Assembly: GCF_905175385.1 (NCBI RefSeq)
Contig: NZ_HG992750.1
Span: 1,426,001 to 1,490,000, forward strand
DNA length: 64,000 nucleotides
Reading direction: 5' to 3'
DNA from: Vibrio sp. B1FLJ16
GTDB taxonomy: Bacteria; Pseudomonadota; Gammaproteobacteria; Enterobacterales; Vibrionaceae
This document shows positions 19,610 through 28,851 of the stretch, one piece after another; the first letter of the stretch is position 1; each line of letters opens with the position of its first letter. Position numbers and translations under genes: made by a program. The notes beneath the pieces are model-generated. The model ran no database searches. It saw only the letters and a list, made by a program, of their open reading frames with translations, and was not told the DNA's origin.

Positions 19610-19634
19610 GGTCGTATTAGTCCAAAGATAGAAA

Positions 19635-20411
19635 ATGATAATGGAAAAATTTTCACCGGAAGAACGTCATCAGTTAATCCTGAATTTACTGAAGTCTCAT
19701 AATAAAGTGATGGCGAACGACCTTGCTGTTCAACTTGGAACAACCGAAGCCACTATACGTCGAGACCTACGTTTTCTTGCTAATGAAGGATTGTGTAAAC
19801 GAATTCATGGCGGTGCACTGTCTCTTGTACCACCGACAGGTACACAAGAGCAGCGTCTGGAAAACAGTAATAGTGAAAAGCAAGCCCTGGCTCTAGCTGC
19901 ACTAACTATTATCAAAGCAGAACAAGTCATTTTCTTAGACGCCAGCAGTACTCACATGCTGCTGGCAAGCCTGTTACCAAACGATATCGATCTAACAGTC
20001 GTAACCAATAGTCCCGCTATCGCAACTCGACTACTGGAAAGGCAGTCTATCAGAACCATTCTCATCGGTGGTGAAGTGAATTATGCAGTTGGCGGAGCGA
20101 TAGATATCACAGCTGTGGAAGCGTTAAACAAGTTCCGATTTGATCTTTGTTTTATGGGTATTTGTGGATGGTCATCTGAGGCAGGGTTCAGTGCAATTCA
20201 TTATCAAGACGGCGAGTTTAAACGCCACGCAGCGTCTAAAGCGGGAGCTATCGTTGCCCTGTGTACAGAAGACAAAATCGAAGCATTAGGTCCGTATCCA
20301 TTTATGACATCAGAAGATGTGGATTACCTGATATGCTCTCCAGACAATACCGTTGTAAAAGACTATTTTAATCGATTGGACTGCACCGTAGTAACCAGCA
20401 ATCCTCTATAA
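19635..20411 (+). CDS. DeoR-family transcriptional repressor
   Basis: Repressor of 258 residues. The N-terminal winged helix-turn-helix is EERHQLILNLLKSHNKVMANDLAVQLGTTEATIRRDL (residues ~8-44, shown in part: KVMANDLAVQLG), followed by IHGGA. The C-terminal sugar-phosphate sensor resembles an isomerase fold with TVVTNSPAIA, LIGGEV and the FMGICG loop. Such proteins repress sugar-phosphate utilisation genes and release DNA on binding a sugar phosphate. It probably controls itself, the HAD gene and the divergent acetyltransferase run through ATGAACA/TGTTCAT repeats. The ATG at 19641 is an alternative start. Confidence 0.85.
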   Translation: MIMEKFSPEERHQLILNLLKSHNKVMANDLAVQLGTTEATIRRDLRFLANEGLCKRIHGGALSLVPPTGTQEQRLENSNSEKQALALAALTIIKAEQVIFLDASSTHMLLASLLPNDIDLTVVTNSPAIATRLLERQSIRTILIGGEVNYAVGGAIDITAVEALNKFRFDLCFMGICGWSSEAGFSAIHYQDGEFKRHAASKAGAIVALCTEDKIEALGPYPFMTSEDVDYLICSPDNTVVKDYFNRLDCTVVTSNPL

Positions 20412-20598
20412 CCGGAAAGCTCCAGAACCTCTTTCACTGAGTTGAACGAATTACCTTCATACGGATTGGCCGAATGAAGGTAAGACCAACGTTAAACACC
20501 TAACTTAAGACATTACTGACTAAACTCATCCGCCGTTTAAGCTGAACAAGCCTGGCATAGAGCACTCTTTAAAATAGTGGTTTCCTTATCGCAAAGGT

Positions 20599-21543
20599 TT
20601 ACACCGTCTCCCGCTCAAACGACAGAATGTTCTCGAACGCTATTCTGAAGTACAGCTCATAACTATTATGTTCAACGTAGCCAATGTGAGGTGTCGCTGT
20701 CACATTTGATAATGAGAGCAAAGGTTCATCTTTTACAGATGCAGGCTCACTATCAAATACATCGATCGCTGCTCTTTTGGTTGGGACGGAGCGTAGTTCA
20801 TTATATAACGCAGATGTCTCAACAAGCTCCGCACGACTGATGTTTAGAAAGAGAGAATCCGGTTTCATTAGCCTTAGATCGTCAGCAGTCACACTTGCTC
20901 TGGTTGCTTCGTTTAAGCGTAAATGGAGCGAAACAACGTCTGAGGTGGAAAAGAACTCTTGTTTGGAAGTGGCAGCTTCAAAACCATGTTCAAGGGCTAA
21001 GTTTCGGGACGACTCGCTTCCCCAAACTAAAACTGACATTTCAAAGGCTTTTGCATATTGGGCCATGCGCTGACCTATTTTACCGTAACCCCAAATACCT
21101 AATTTTAAGCCTTTTAGCGTGCGACCTAACCCTAACACACCTGAGTTCTGCCATTGATCATTTTGAAGATTGGAAGCGTATGTTGGTATATGCCGACTGG
21201 CGGCCATGAGCAGTGCCCAACCCAGTTCAGAAGGTGCAACAGGAGAGCCCTGGCCTTCGAGGACGCTGACTCCAAACTTCTTACAGAGCTCAACATCAAT
21301 GTGACTACTCACTTTACCCGTCTGACTAATCACTTTTAAACATGGCAACTGAGATAATAGTGATTCTGTAATTACCGTTCGCTCTCTAATAAGTACAAGC
21401 GCTTCGGTGTCTTTGAGTTTGGTAATTAGGTCTGACTCTGTAAAGGATTCAGTCAGAACCGTTACATCATGATATGACAATAGCTTGAAGCAATCTAAAG
21501 TTTTGACTACATCCTGATAGTCATCCAACACTGTAATTTTCAC
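20599..21543 (-). CDS. D-isomer-specific 2-hydroxyacid dehydrogenase
   Basis: NAD-dependent oxidoreductase of 314 residues, the normal length for the family. The NAD site is GIWGYGKIGQRMA near residue 150. The substrate/catalytic arginine is in LFLNISRAELVE and the acid pair region is VFDSEP followed by TPHIGYVEH with the catalytic histidine near 285. It interconverts a 2-keto acid and a D-2-hydroxy acid; it resembles phosphoglycerate-dehydrogenase-like proteins of unknown substrate. It lies 35 bases downstream of a GNAT gene on the same strand, so the two may be cotranscribed. Confidence 0.82.
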   Translation of the reverse strand: MKITVLDDYQDVVKTLDCFKLLSYHDVTVLTESFTESDLITKLKDTEALVLIRERTVITESLLSQLPCLKVISQTGKVSSHIDVELCKKFGVSVLEGQGSPVAPSELGWALLMAASRHIPTYASNLQNDQWQNSGVLGLGRTLKGLKLGIWGYGKIGQRMAQYAKAFEMSVLVWGSESSRNLALEHGFEAATSKQEFFSTSDVVSLHLRLNEATRASVTADDLRLMKPDSLFLNISRAELVETSALYNELRSVPTKRAAIDVFDSEPASVKDEPLLSLSNVTATPHIGYVEHNSYELYFRIAFENILSFERETV

Positions 21544-21578
21544 GGAACTCTCCTTATTGCTATCATGCCGAATTTAAA

Positions 21579-22100
21579 TTAGGTTTCAATCCAATAGTAC
21601 TGAACTAAACCTTCTTGCCCCGATACTTTCTTTTCCGCTTCGAGCACGCCTCCATTGGACTGAATAGCTTTAACTGAACCCAGATTTGACTTGTTCACGG
21701 TAAGCAAAGCTTTATCAATACCAGCGTGTTTAGCCTTAGGTAAAGTGAGTTCTAAAATAAGTTTTGCGTACCCTTTTTTACGCTCCGATGGTTTGATTCC
21801 ATAACCTATATGTCCACCCAAGACTAACAGCCCTTCATTTAACTCATGCCTTAGATTTGAGCACCCGACGACTTGATTACTATCATCAACCAACCAGAAT
21901 GAACTGTGAGCGACAAAACCTCTGGGCATCTGATCACCTCTGGAGTACGCAGCTAACCTATCCAGCATTAAAGGAAAATCGTCATAATCTTCAGCCAATA
22001 TAAATGGCACAAAAGCTTCGCCTCGGTCAGAAAACTCACGAACCATCTGAATATAAGACTCTTGATACTCAGCACTTGGAACTACTAATTTCATCATCAT
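21579..22100 (-). CDS. GNAT-family N-acetyltransferase
   Basis: Acetyl-CoA-dependent N-acetyltransferase of about 171-173 residues. The GNAT core is seen as GGHIGYGIKPSERKKGYAKL (acetyl-CoA binding) and the C-terminal NLGSVKAIQSNGGVLE typical of the RimJ/RimL-like and YesJ-like groups. The target amine is unknown. Three ATG codons are consecutive in frame apart from one lysine; the AAAGGA site is 2, 5 and 8 bases from the first, second and third, so the second or third is the likelier true start. Confidence 0.8.
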   Translation of the reverse strand: MMMKLVVPSAEYQESYIQMVREFSDRGEAFVPFILAEDYDDFPLMLDRLAAYSRGDQMPRGFVAHSSFWLVDDSNQVVGCSNLRHELNEGLLVLGGHIGYGIKPSERKKGYAKLILELTLPKAKHAGIDKALLTVNKSNLGSVKAIQSNGGVLEAEKKVSGQEGLVQYYWIET

Positions 22101-22407
22101 TTCCTTTGATAGGCATACTTTTGTTTAGGCGAAGGCAGCGCCCTAGCATGATGAAGTCTTTCTTGTAACTCTTCAATTGATAATCAATAGATTAGAGAAC
22201 CGAAAAGGAAGAACTGATTGCAAAATGAGGTTTAATTTTATGAAAGGGTCGCATCTAGATGCTTAGGGTAACGTCAGACCATGAATACTCGTATCAATAA
22301 AATACAAATTAGCTTCAGAACCAGATCACTTCGAGAAGATTTTGTTTAAACTTCATGAAGTTAAATATTGACAGTACGCGTAGACCTGCGTTAAAACGTA
22401 ACTCAGT

Positions 22408-22484
22408 CGGACTGTAGCGCAGCTTGGTAGCGCACCGTCATGGGGTGTCGGGGGTCGCTGGTTCAAATCCAGTCAGTCCGACCA
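22408..22484 (+). tRNA. tRNA-Pro (anticodon GGG)
   Basis: Complete 77-base cloverleaf. The acceptor CGGACTG pairs with CAGTCCG, the D arm is GCGC/GCGC, the anticodon arm is CCGTC/GTCGG around loop ATGGGGT with GGG at 22442-22444, the T arm is GCTGG/CCAGT with TTCAAAT, and the CCA end is encoded. The U-U mismatch in the anticodon stem also occurs in E. coli proL, which it closely resembles. It lies just before a region that looks accessory. Confidence 0.97.
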
Positions 22485-22596
22485 TCTCCTTCCCCTTGTC
22501 AACATCACGTTAATTGCTGCAATGAACCGATTTTAGCCAATCTCAAATGTCATCTGATACTTAAATAAACAGCGCACCGTCCAGTGCTATCTGACC

Positions 22597-22740
22597 TTAC
22601 TCCCAAACAATAATAGCTTTGCCAGAAGTCCCGCTACACATCCTGTCTAGTCTTCTTGGAAGTCATCGATATTGTTAAGGAGAGCAACAATTGGTGATAG
22701 ATCCAGACCAGATTGGCTCAAGAGAAGCTAGCCGTTTTGT
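22597..22740 (-). pseudogene. Degraded 3' end of a tdh-like dehydrogenase gene
   Basis: About 140 bases align with the last 140 bases of the intact tdh gene at 28895-29040 in the same orientation, at roughly 70% identity by my hand alignment. The last codons still read M-C-S-G-T-S-G-K-A-I-I-V-W-E-stop against [18 protein letters not shown] in tdh. Upstream the frame is broken by short indels (one missing base near 22645, about five extra near 22725). No 5' part is present; the lipase gene begins at once. It is a gene remnant, and may be a displaced gene end left when the neighbouring segment was inserted next to tdh. Confidence 0.8.
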
Positions 22741-22742
22741 AG

Positions 22743-23882
22743 TTAAGCGACAATATTTAGTGCGCTTCTAACATGATTATCCAGTCTTCTAACTAGCTTA
22801 GAAAAACAAAGCTTTATAACTCTATAAGTAATATTAGATAGATCGATAGTCACATTACCAGACATTACATTCATGTGACCTAGAATACCGCGAACATGTT
22901 CTGTGTACTCATTTTTGAGCTGGGAAATGTGTGCCATCGCTTTAGCTAATTGATCCCAAGCTGTAAGACCTACTGTTGCTATTTGCTGTATAATATGACC
23001 CAATCCTGAAATCCGTAATAACGTTAGGATTGAAGATACAATTCGGCTGACCCAACCATCAGTCATTCGCGCATTATGTCTATTATTGAAGTCGAGAAAT
23101 ACGTTTCGTTCTAAATAAGTTTGAGACTTAGGTTGTAATGCTGACCACTCATTGCTTGTAGCTGTATTTACATAACCTGGAACAGATTTCTTTCCCAGTC
23201 CATGGGCACAAAAGTAGATACCAGAGCTTCCATCTAGTCGATACTCAACACCACCGTGAATAAAAGGCCAAAGAGGAGACATAGGAACCGGGTCTGCCCC
23301 ATGAGTACAGCGATATGAAGCATCTAGGTCTCTTCTCGCGTATGGCTTAAAGCCGACTTTTGGTGCTCCAAAAGTATATAGGTGTACACTATAACCATAA
23401 TTATTCTTCACCCAGTCTGCCGCTAATGAAGCAAGGGCGCCACCTAAGCTGTGACCTACGCAATGTATCGCTTTTGGTGCTTTCATATTCTCTTTCAAAT
23501 AACTTGCGATGTATCTTGCAAGCTGTGGTTTTATGGTGTTGAAGAGATTTATGAAGCCTGCATGTACCCTGTAACCTGATGAGGTTCCTGAAATCCCAAC
23601 GTTTCCATCGGTCATAATGTCACCAATGTTTCTTTGAGTACCCCGGAAGGAGAATACTAAAGTGTCAGCAAAGTCTCCTTTACCTCGACCAATCGCCACA
23701 AAATCGGAAGTCATTCCGCCAAATCCCAGAAAGCCGCTTGTCGTTCCCTTTTTAACATCATTTCGTAGATCAAATGTAAAAGACTTTGCTATAAAGCCAC
23801 TAACAGTACGAATATTCGTAGCAAATACAGAATAAGGAATTTCTGCAATCCTAGATGATAGTTTTGGAGAGAGTGATTTCAT
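22743..23882 (-). CDS. Class-3 lipase, candidate secreted (T6SS-type) effector
   Basis: Alpha/beta-hydrolase of 379 residues with the class-3 lipase core. The oxyanion region is VFSFRGTQ, the nucleophile serine lies in CVGHSLGGALAS near residue 144, the acid is probably in THGADPVP and the histidine in CAHGLG. The last 130 residues are helical without a known match. There is no N-terminal signal peptide, so export, if any, would need a dedicated system such as type VI secretion. It starts 3 bases after a small secreted protein gene, an arrangement typical of effector-immunity pairs. The secretion link is inference only; no vgrG or PAAR gene is in the window. Low GC compared with flanks. Confidence 0.75.
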   Translation of the reverse strand: MKSLSPKLSSRIAEIPYSVFATNIRTVSGFIAKSFTFDLRNDVKKGTTSGFLGFGGMTSDFVAIGRGKGDFADTLVFSFRGTQRNIGDIMTDGNVGISGTSSGYRVHAGFINLFNTIKPQLARYIASYLKENMKAPKAIHCVGHSLGGALASLAADWVKNNYGYSVHLYTFGAPKVGFKPYARRDLDASYRCTHGADPVPMSPLWPFIHGGVEYRLDGSSGIYFCAHGLGKKSVPGYVNTATSNEWSALQPKSQTYLERNVFLDFNNRHNARMTDGWVSRIVSSILTLLRISGLGHIIQQIATVGLTAWDQLAKAMAHISQLKNEYTEHVRGILGHMNVMSGNVTIDLSNITYRVIKLCFSKLVRRLDNHVRSALNIVA

Positions 23883-23885
23883 TAT

Positions 23886-24422
23886 TTAATTTCCATATAA
23901 ATCAGAGTCAATATATCCAAATAAATCACATTGGCTATTTACGTAGTAATCATCATTTCCTGCATCATCAATTGAAAAGGCAAAGTACTTGAGTGGATTT
24001 TCAGTATCACAGATGAGTCTACTCATGTTGTTTCTTAAATAATCTTCAATTTCATAACCATCGAATGAACCTTCCCAAATTATAATCGTCTCGTCTACGT
24101 CTAAATCTGCTGATAAAACTATAGTTACATAATGCTCAACAATAGGAAGTTTAAAGAGTTTTTTATTTTCATATACGGGTGAAAATTCAAACTGACCATC
24201 AGCGTCAGTGAATGTAGAGAAATCGATTGATTTTCCAAAAGCGCTTAAACCAATACTAAGATTTATCTTTTGGTTACTTATTGGTTTTCCTTTTTTTGTT
24301 AACACGCCATTAATTTGTGGAGTGTATTGATTAACTTGTGCTTTGTTCAATATGTATTCTCCAAAACTCATCTTAATGCTTAATAGTATGATTGTAATAA
24401 ATACAAAAAGGTAAATTCTCAC
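23886..24422 (-). CDS. Small exported protein, probable immunity partner of the lipase
   Basis: Protein of 178 residues with a clear N-terminal signal or membrane helix (residues 1-21, LFVFITIILLSIKMSF). It is followed by a beta-rich domain with ITNQKINLSIGL-like and TFTDADGQFEFSPVY pattern, reminiscent of carboxypeptidase-regulatory or Ig-like folds. The C-terminal part is acidic with conserved-looking cysteines (ICDTENP, SQCDLFGY). I cannot name a family with confidence. It directly precedes the lipase gene with a 3-base gap, so the two are translationally coupled. A periplasmic protein made just before a phospholipase is what a cognate inhibitor would look like. Confidence 0.6.
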   Translation of the reverse strand: MRIYLFVFITIILLSIKMSFGEYILNKAQVNQYTPQINGVLTKKGKPISNQKINLSIGLSAFGKSIDFSTFTDADGQFEFSPVYENKKLFKLPIVEHYVTIVLSADLDVDETIIIWEGSFDGYEIEDYLRNNMSRLICDTENPLKYFAFSIDDAGNDDYYVNSQCDLFGYIDSDLYGN

Positions 24423-24726
24423 ATTAAATTACCCCAACCACTTTAAAAGCGTAAATATATGGCATTACTATTTCTGTGCAATTTATAGACTAAAGTTTGG
24501 AAAGTATTTTGCATTAGTTATGTAATTACTATAATTAACCATTACATCATACGATTTATCTTCATTTTCTATCGCTTAATATAAGCATGAAGACAGACAA
24601 TAAACGCAACACATTCGTAGGCATAGAAGACACAGGCAATCGCTGGTAAACGATGTGCTCTTCTGACTGGAAGAGCATGCTGCAGTGTTGAATTCAACCA
24701 GTGTTTAAACAGTGGAGATAGGACAA
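24423..24726. other. AT-rich divergent intergenic region with a hairpin
   Basis: No gene is visible in this 304-base gap between the minus-strand lipase pair and the plus-strand cassette. It is strongly AT-rich and probably holds both promoters. A perfect 8-bp inverted repeat TGCTCTTC / GAAGAGCA with a 6-base spacer lies at 24656-24677, about 50 bases before the plus-strand gene; it could be an operator. A TTGAATTCAA palindrome follows at 24689-24698. Confidence 0.5.
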
Positions 24727-25278
24727 ATGCTTCCAAGCCAATCAGAGCCGTCTATGATCGGAGAACTCATTTATTGGCACCGTAATAAACACTATAGCTT
24801 TACGGGCGAGAACACCCCATCTAAGGATTCTTTCACTCAACTGCACCTATTGCAGTCTCGTCTCTTAATTCCTCTCACCAAGTTAGGAATGGTTAAGATT
24901 ACCTACGGTTTTACAAGCCATGCCCTACTTCGCTACATCCTTAAAAACAGTCCTGGAGATATGGCTCCTGACATAGACCAACATGCTTCTATGGAACTAA
25001 ACAGCAAAGGCAACCGAATTTGCAAACGGGATGGTGCAGCTTGTGATTTGTACATAGAAGGCTACGAACAACGAATGGATGAAGTCGCGAGTTACATTTG
25101 CAAAAATATCGAGTTCGACCGTCTCTATTTCTACGGTAAAGACAGACCGCTCCACATTAGTATTGGGCCTGAAAACAGCCGATATGCCTTAATTCGTGAG
25201 AGACGAAGTGATGGAGTTCGCGTAAATTCGAAAAGTGCAAAAGGCAGCGCCACACTGACCTTGTTCGATAGCTTATAA
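24727..25278 (+). CDS. Hypothetical protein, M15-peptidase-like fold
   Basis: Protein of about 183 residues that I do not recognise by name. Its middle and end resemble the Hedgehog/DD-peptidase (M15) fold: an exposed GFTSHALLRYI, a histidine in DQHASME, an aspartate in DGAACDLYI and a histidine in RPLHISIGP, in the order of M15 zinc ligands, though the first spacing is longer than usual. A metal-dependent hydrolase or a structural derivative is possible. The ATG at 24727 has GGAG about 9 bases upstream; an upstream GTG at 24712 is less likely. It leads a same-strand cassette with a methyltransferase and a PLD-helicase. Confidence 0.5.
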   Translation: MLPSQSEPSMIGELIYWHRNKHYSFTGENTPSKDSFTQLHLLQSRLLIPLTKLGMVKITYGFTSHALLRYILKNSPGDMAPDIDQHASMELNSKGNRICKRDGAACDLYIEGYEQRMDEVASYICKNIEFDRLYFYGKDRPLHISIGPENSRYALIRERRSDGVRVNSKSAKGSATLTLFDSL

Positions 25279-25305
25279 TCGAGAAAAGTTTGAAGAGGAT
25301 TAGGA

Positions 25306-25371
25306 ATGAACGAAGAACAGTTTACTGAGCTCATTGCACACCAATTCACATGGAACAAATTTTGTGAATGA
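25306..25371 (+). other. Very short ORF (21 codons) with good ribosome site
   Basis: ATG at 25306 preceded by GAGGATTAGGA and read for 21 codons (MNEEQFTELIAHQ... WNKFCE) to TGA. It lies between the M15-like gene and the methyltransferase gene. Given the strong ribosome site and abrupt end, it may be the 5' remnant of a lost gene or a coupling peptide. Confidence 0.3.
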
Positions 25372-25410
25372 TGCAAAATAACGACTTTCAAACCTCAGCT
25401 AATCCACACA

Positions 25411-25998
25411 ATGAACATTACCAACCAATATTACAATGAACACGCACAGAGTTTCTTCGATACAACCGTAAATGTAGACGTTCAGAAGCTTTACGACCGT
25501 TTCCTCCCTCGGATCAATGATCAAGGAAAAATATTGGATGCAGGATGTGGTTCGGGTCGAGATAGTAAAAACTTTCTAAATTTGGCCTACAAAGTCTCAG
25601 CCTTTGATGCCAACGAGGCACTCGCAGAACTCGCAAGCAAACATCTGGGCCAAGCTGTCACACAAGCGTCATTTGAATCATTTAATGCCGAGCCAAACAG
25701 CTTTGATGGTATTTGGGCATGCGCTTCGCTACTACATGTTCCGAGTGACGCTCTCCCGCGCACGTTATCTCATTTAAGTGAACTACTAAAGCCGAGCGGA
25801 GTTTTCTACTGCTCATTTAAATATGGTAAGGCAGAACAAGTACGTAATGGTCGCTTCTTTACTGACATGAATGAGAAAAGTCTTTCAGAGGCTTTGAGCA
25901 CAACCAAATTGAAAATCGAAGAGACTTGGATTAGCTCAGATGCCAGGCCGGGACGAGAAGCCGAGAAGTGGCTAAATGCAATTTTAGTAAGAGTTTAA
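25411..25998 (+). CDS. Class-I SAM-dependent methyltransferase
   Basis: Methyltransferase of 195 residues with the Rossmann-type SAM fold. Motif I is LDAGCGSGRDSKNF near residue 42, the acidic end of strand 2 is FDANEALAE, motif IV is GIWACASLLHVP, and LKPSGVFYCSFKYG follows. It is of the TehB/UbiE-like small-substrate kind rather than a DNA methyltransferase, since no DPPY or PC motif is seen. The start has no obvious Shine-Dalgarno. It ends 13 bases before the PLD-helicase gene, so the two are in one operon. Confidence 0.8.
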   Translation: MNITNQYYNEHAQSFFDTTVNVDVQKLYDRFLPRINDQGKILDAGCGSGRDSKNFLNLAYKVSAFDANEALAELASKHLGQAVTQASFESFNAEPNSFDGIWACASLLHVPSDALPRTLSHLSELLKPSGVFYCSFKYGKAEQVRNGRFFTDMNEKSLSEALSTTKLKIEETWISSDARPGREAEKWLNAILVRV

Positions 25999-26011
25999 AA
26001 GAAGGATACCA

Positions 26012-28823
26012 ATGCCAACTCAATCACTAACCATTCAAGACAACCTGCTGACAACAGGCGGTGATAACCCACTCTTACCTCAACTCAGACATGCCATAAA
26101 TCACGCCACTGAAATTGAGATAGCGGTCTCTTTTATTCAGCCATCAGGGCTTGCTTTATTGTTGCCAAGTATTCAAGAAGCGATAGAACGCAAAGCTGCA
26201 CGCAGCCACCCACTTAAGCTGAGAATTTTAACTTCTGATTATCTTCACATCACTCACCCAACCGCTCTACGTTCACTAGTTGGTCTGGATGGGGACGACG
26301 TTGAAGTCAAAATCTTTGAAACCAATAATCACAGCTTCCACTTAAAATCGTACATTTTTGTCCGTGCAGATGAATCACAATCCTTCTTCAATGGCACTGC
26401 CTTTGTTGGTTCAAATAACATCAGTAAAACTGCACTTACCGATGCGCATGAATGGTGTCTTCGATTAGATTACCACCAGCCTGACGACTCACCGCAAGCG
26501 AAACAGTTTCACAACATTCGACAGCAGTTTAATAAGCTATTCCATCATCCGTCTGCCATATCACTAACGGATAATTGGATTGATGCCTACATTAAACGTC
26601 GAAAGACACCAAAACTGTCTGTGGTTGGCGATTCGAGCCTGCTCGATGATGAAGAATACACCCCAAACCCTGTCCAACTTGAAGCGCTTGAAGCTCTCCA
26701 CAAGACCCGAAGTGAAGGCAACGTTCGTGGACTTGTTGTAATGGGTACGGGCATGGGTAAAACATGGCTGTCTGCGTTTGATGCCAAGCAAATAGAAGCG
26801 AAACGAGTTCTGTTTGTTGCCCATCGAGAAGAGATCTTAACTCAAGCATTCAATACTTTTGCTAAGCTGTGGCCGGAGAAATCGGCTGGGTACTATCACG
26901 GTAAGAGCAAAGATACAGAAAAACAGATGTTGTTTGCTTCGGTGCAGAGCTTGGGCAAGCAAGACAATCTCAAGCACTTTGCTACCGATTTCTTTGATTA
27001 CATTGTGGTTGATGAATTTCATCATGCCAGCGCAAAAACTTACCTCAATATCCTCAATCACTTTGAGCCTAAGTTCTTACTTGGATTAACGGCAACACCC
27101 GAGCGAACTGACCAAGCCAACATTCTGTCACTCTGCCATGATAATTTGGTGTTTGAGCGCAATTTAGTACACGGCATCGACGGTGAAATTTTAGTTCCAT
27201 TTCACTATCATGGCATTTGGGATGACTCCGTCAATTACCAAGAGATCCCTTGGAGAAACGGTAAGTTCGATCCTGATGAGCTAGATGCTCAATTTGCTAC
27301 CACTCGCAGAGCTAAACACATATTTAAACATTGGGAACTGAATCAGCAATCTCGCACACTCGCTTTCGGTGCATAGCGACTCTTCTGTTCGCCGCAATGA
27401 AGCATTGACTATGTTAGATAATGGTGAGGTTCAAATTCTGTTTTCTGTCGATCTCTTCAACGAGGGGACGGACTTACCATCAATCGATACCGTGTTGATG
27501 CTGCGCCCAACAGAATCCAACATTGTCTTTATCCAACAACTGGGACGCGGCCTTCGTCGACATGCCAATAAATCTCACTTGGTGGTATTAGACTTCATCG
27601 GTAACCACCGTTCATTTTTAAATAAGACTGAGATCCTCGGTCTCACGAAAACGACACTTCCCTCTTTCAAAGGTGGTCGTGCTACAGCTAGCCCTAAACT
27701 AGGCAAAGGCTGCTTTGTAAATATTGCTCCTCAAGTCATAGATTTTTGGCAACAGTTGGTCAAGCAATTGCGCTACTCAGCAGCCGATGAGTTTGAGAAC
27801 CTCACCAACCACTTAGGACATCGACCTCGCGCTGTCGAGTTTTTCCGTGCGGGTTATGATTTAAATAAAGTTAACAAACAGCATGGCAGTTGGTTGGAAT
27901 TGGTGGCCGCTAAGATCAACGATGCCGACTTGCAGCAGCTTGCAGACCAACACAAAGCGTTCTTTTTGGATGCCATCCAAAAAATGAGCATGACTAAGTG
28001 CTTCAAAGCCATATTGTTAGAAGCGTATCTTGAGCTTGACGGATTTATCACTCCACCATCGATTGAAATGCTTTCTGCCAAGAGTTGGGATGTTTTATCA
28101 AGATACCCTAAGTTAAAAGCTTCTGACCTTTCAGATAAAAACCAACAGCTAGACGCAGAGTCTTCTGAGTGGCAAAAGTATTGGCTAAACAACCCAATTA
28201 ACGCTTTTTTCGGTGGCAATACAAAGAAAGATAATGCTTGGTTTAGTAATGTTGATGGCAAGTTGGTCGCAAACTTTACTGTTCAAAGTTCGCTAATTGA
28301 GTGCTTTCAAGATTTTGTGAAGGAACTGGTTGATTTACAGTTGGCAAAATACGCAAACAGAGAGCAAAAGAAATCAGAGCCCTTGCCAATACAAAACGCG
28401 GTTAATGATGAAACTCTGCTGCCGTATTATCCAAACCTGAAAATTGCTTGCGGCCATTTCAAAACCGGAACCAATGATGACGCTGAGTTGATGCCTGTTC
28501 ATGTGAATAACGTGAGCCCTGACAAACACTTTTTAGCCAGAGCGTCCGGTAACTCTATGAACGGAGGGAAGTCCCCGATTTATGATGGTGACTTATTGCT
28601 ACTAGAATTTGTTACACCAACATCGGCTGGTTCTATTACCGGTCTAACGATGGCGGTCGAAATGCAAGATGAGTCTGGTGATGACCAATATTTATTACGC
28701 GTAGTTCAAAAGGACGACCAAGGACAGTATTGGTTGAAAGCAAACAACCCTGATTACGCACTCATGCCTGCGAATGAATCAATGAAAACCTTTGCTCGTT
28801 TAAAGCAAGTGATTCGACAGTAA
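26012..28823 (+). pseudogene. PLD nuclease / superfamily-2 helicase / DUF3427 / S24-like protein, split by internal deletion
   Basis: One gene read in two frames. Part 1 (26012-27376) has an N-terminal phospholipase-D-like nuclease domain (HLKSYIF, GSNNIS) and the helicase RecA1 domain (MGTGMGKT near residue 247, VVDEFHHA, GLTATPERTD). Part 2 (27369-28823) has RecA2 motifs V and VI (SVDLFNEGTDLP, QQLGRGLRRH), a DUF3427-like region and a C-terminal LexA/S24-type domain (ASGNSMNGGKSPIYDGDLLLLE). The junction reads TLAFG then VHSDSS in the other frame. Relatives carry about 25 residues here, so an out-of-frame internal deletion is likelier than a single-base slip. The complete protein would be a DNA-repair or phage-defence type remodeller; as drawn it is probably inactive. 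Confidence 0.8.
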
Positions 28824-28851
28824 ATGATGGTCATTACCAATAGGTAAGTTT

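Noticed and set aside
22408..22484. tRNA-Pro as attachment site of an integrated element
   Set aside because: No duplicate of the tRNA 3' end was seen downstream and no integrase gene is present; the tdh 3'-end duplication is the better boundary signal.
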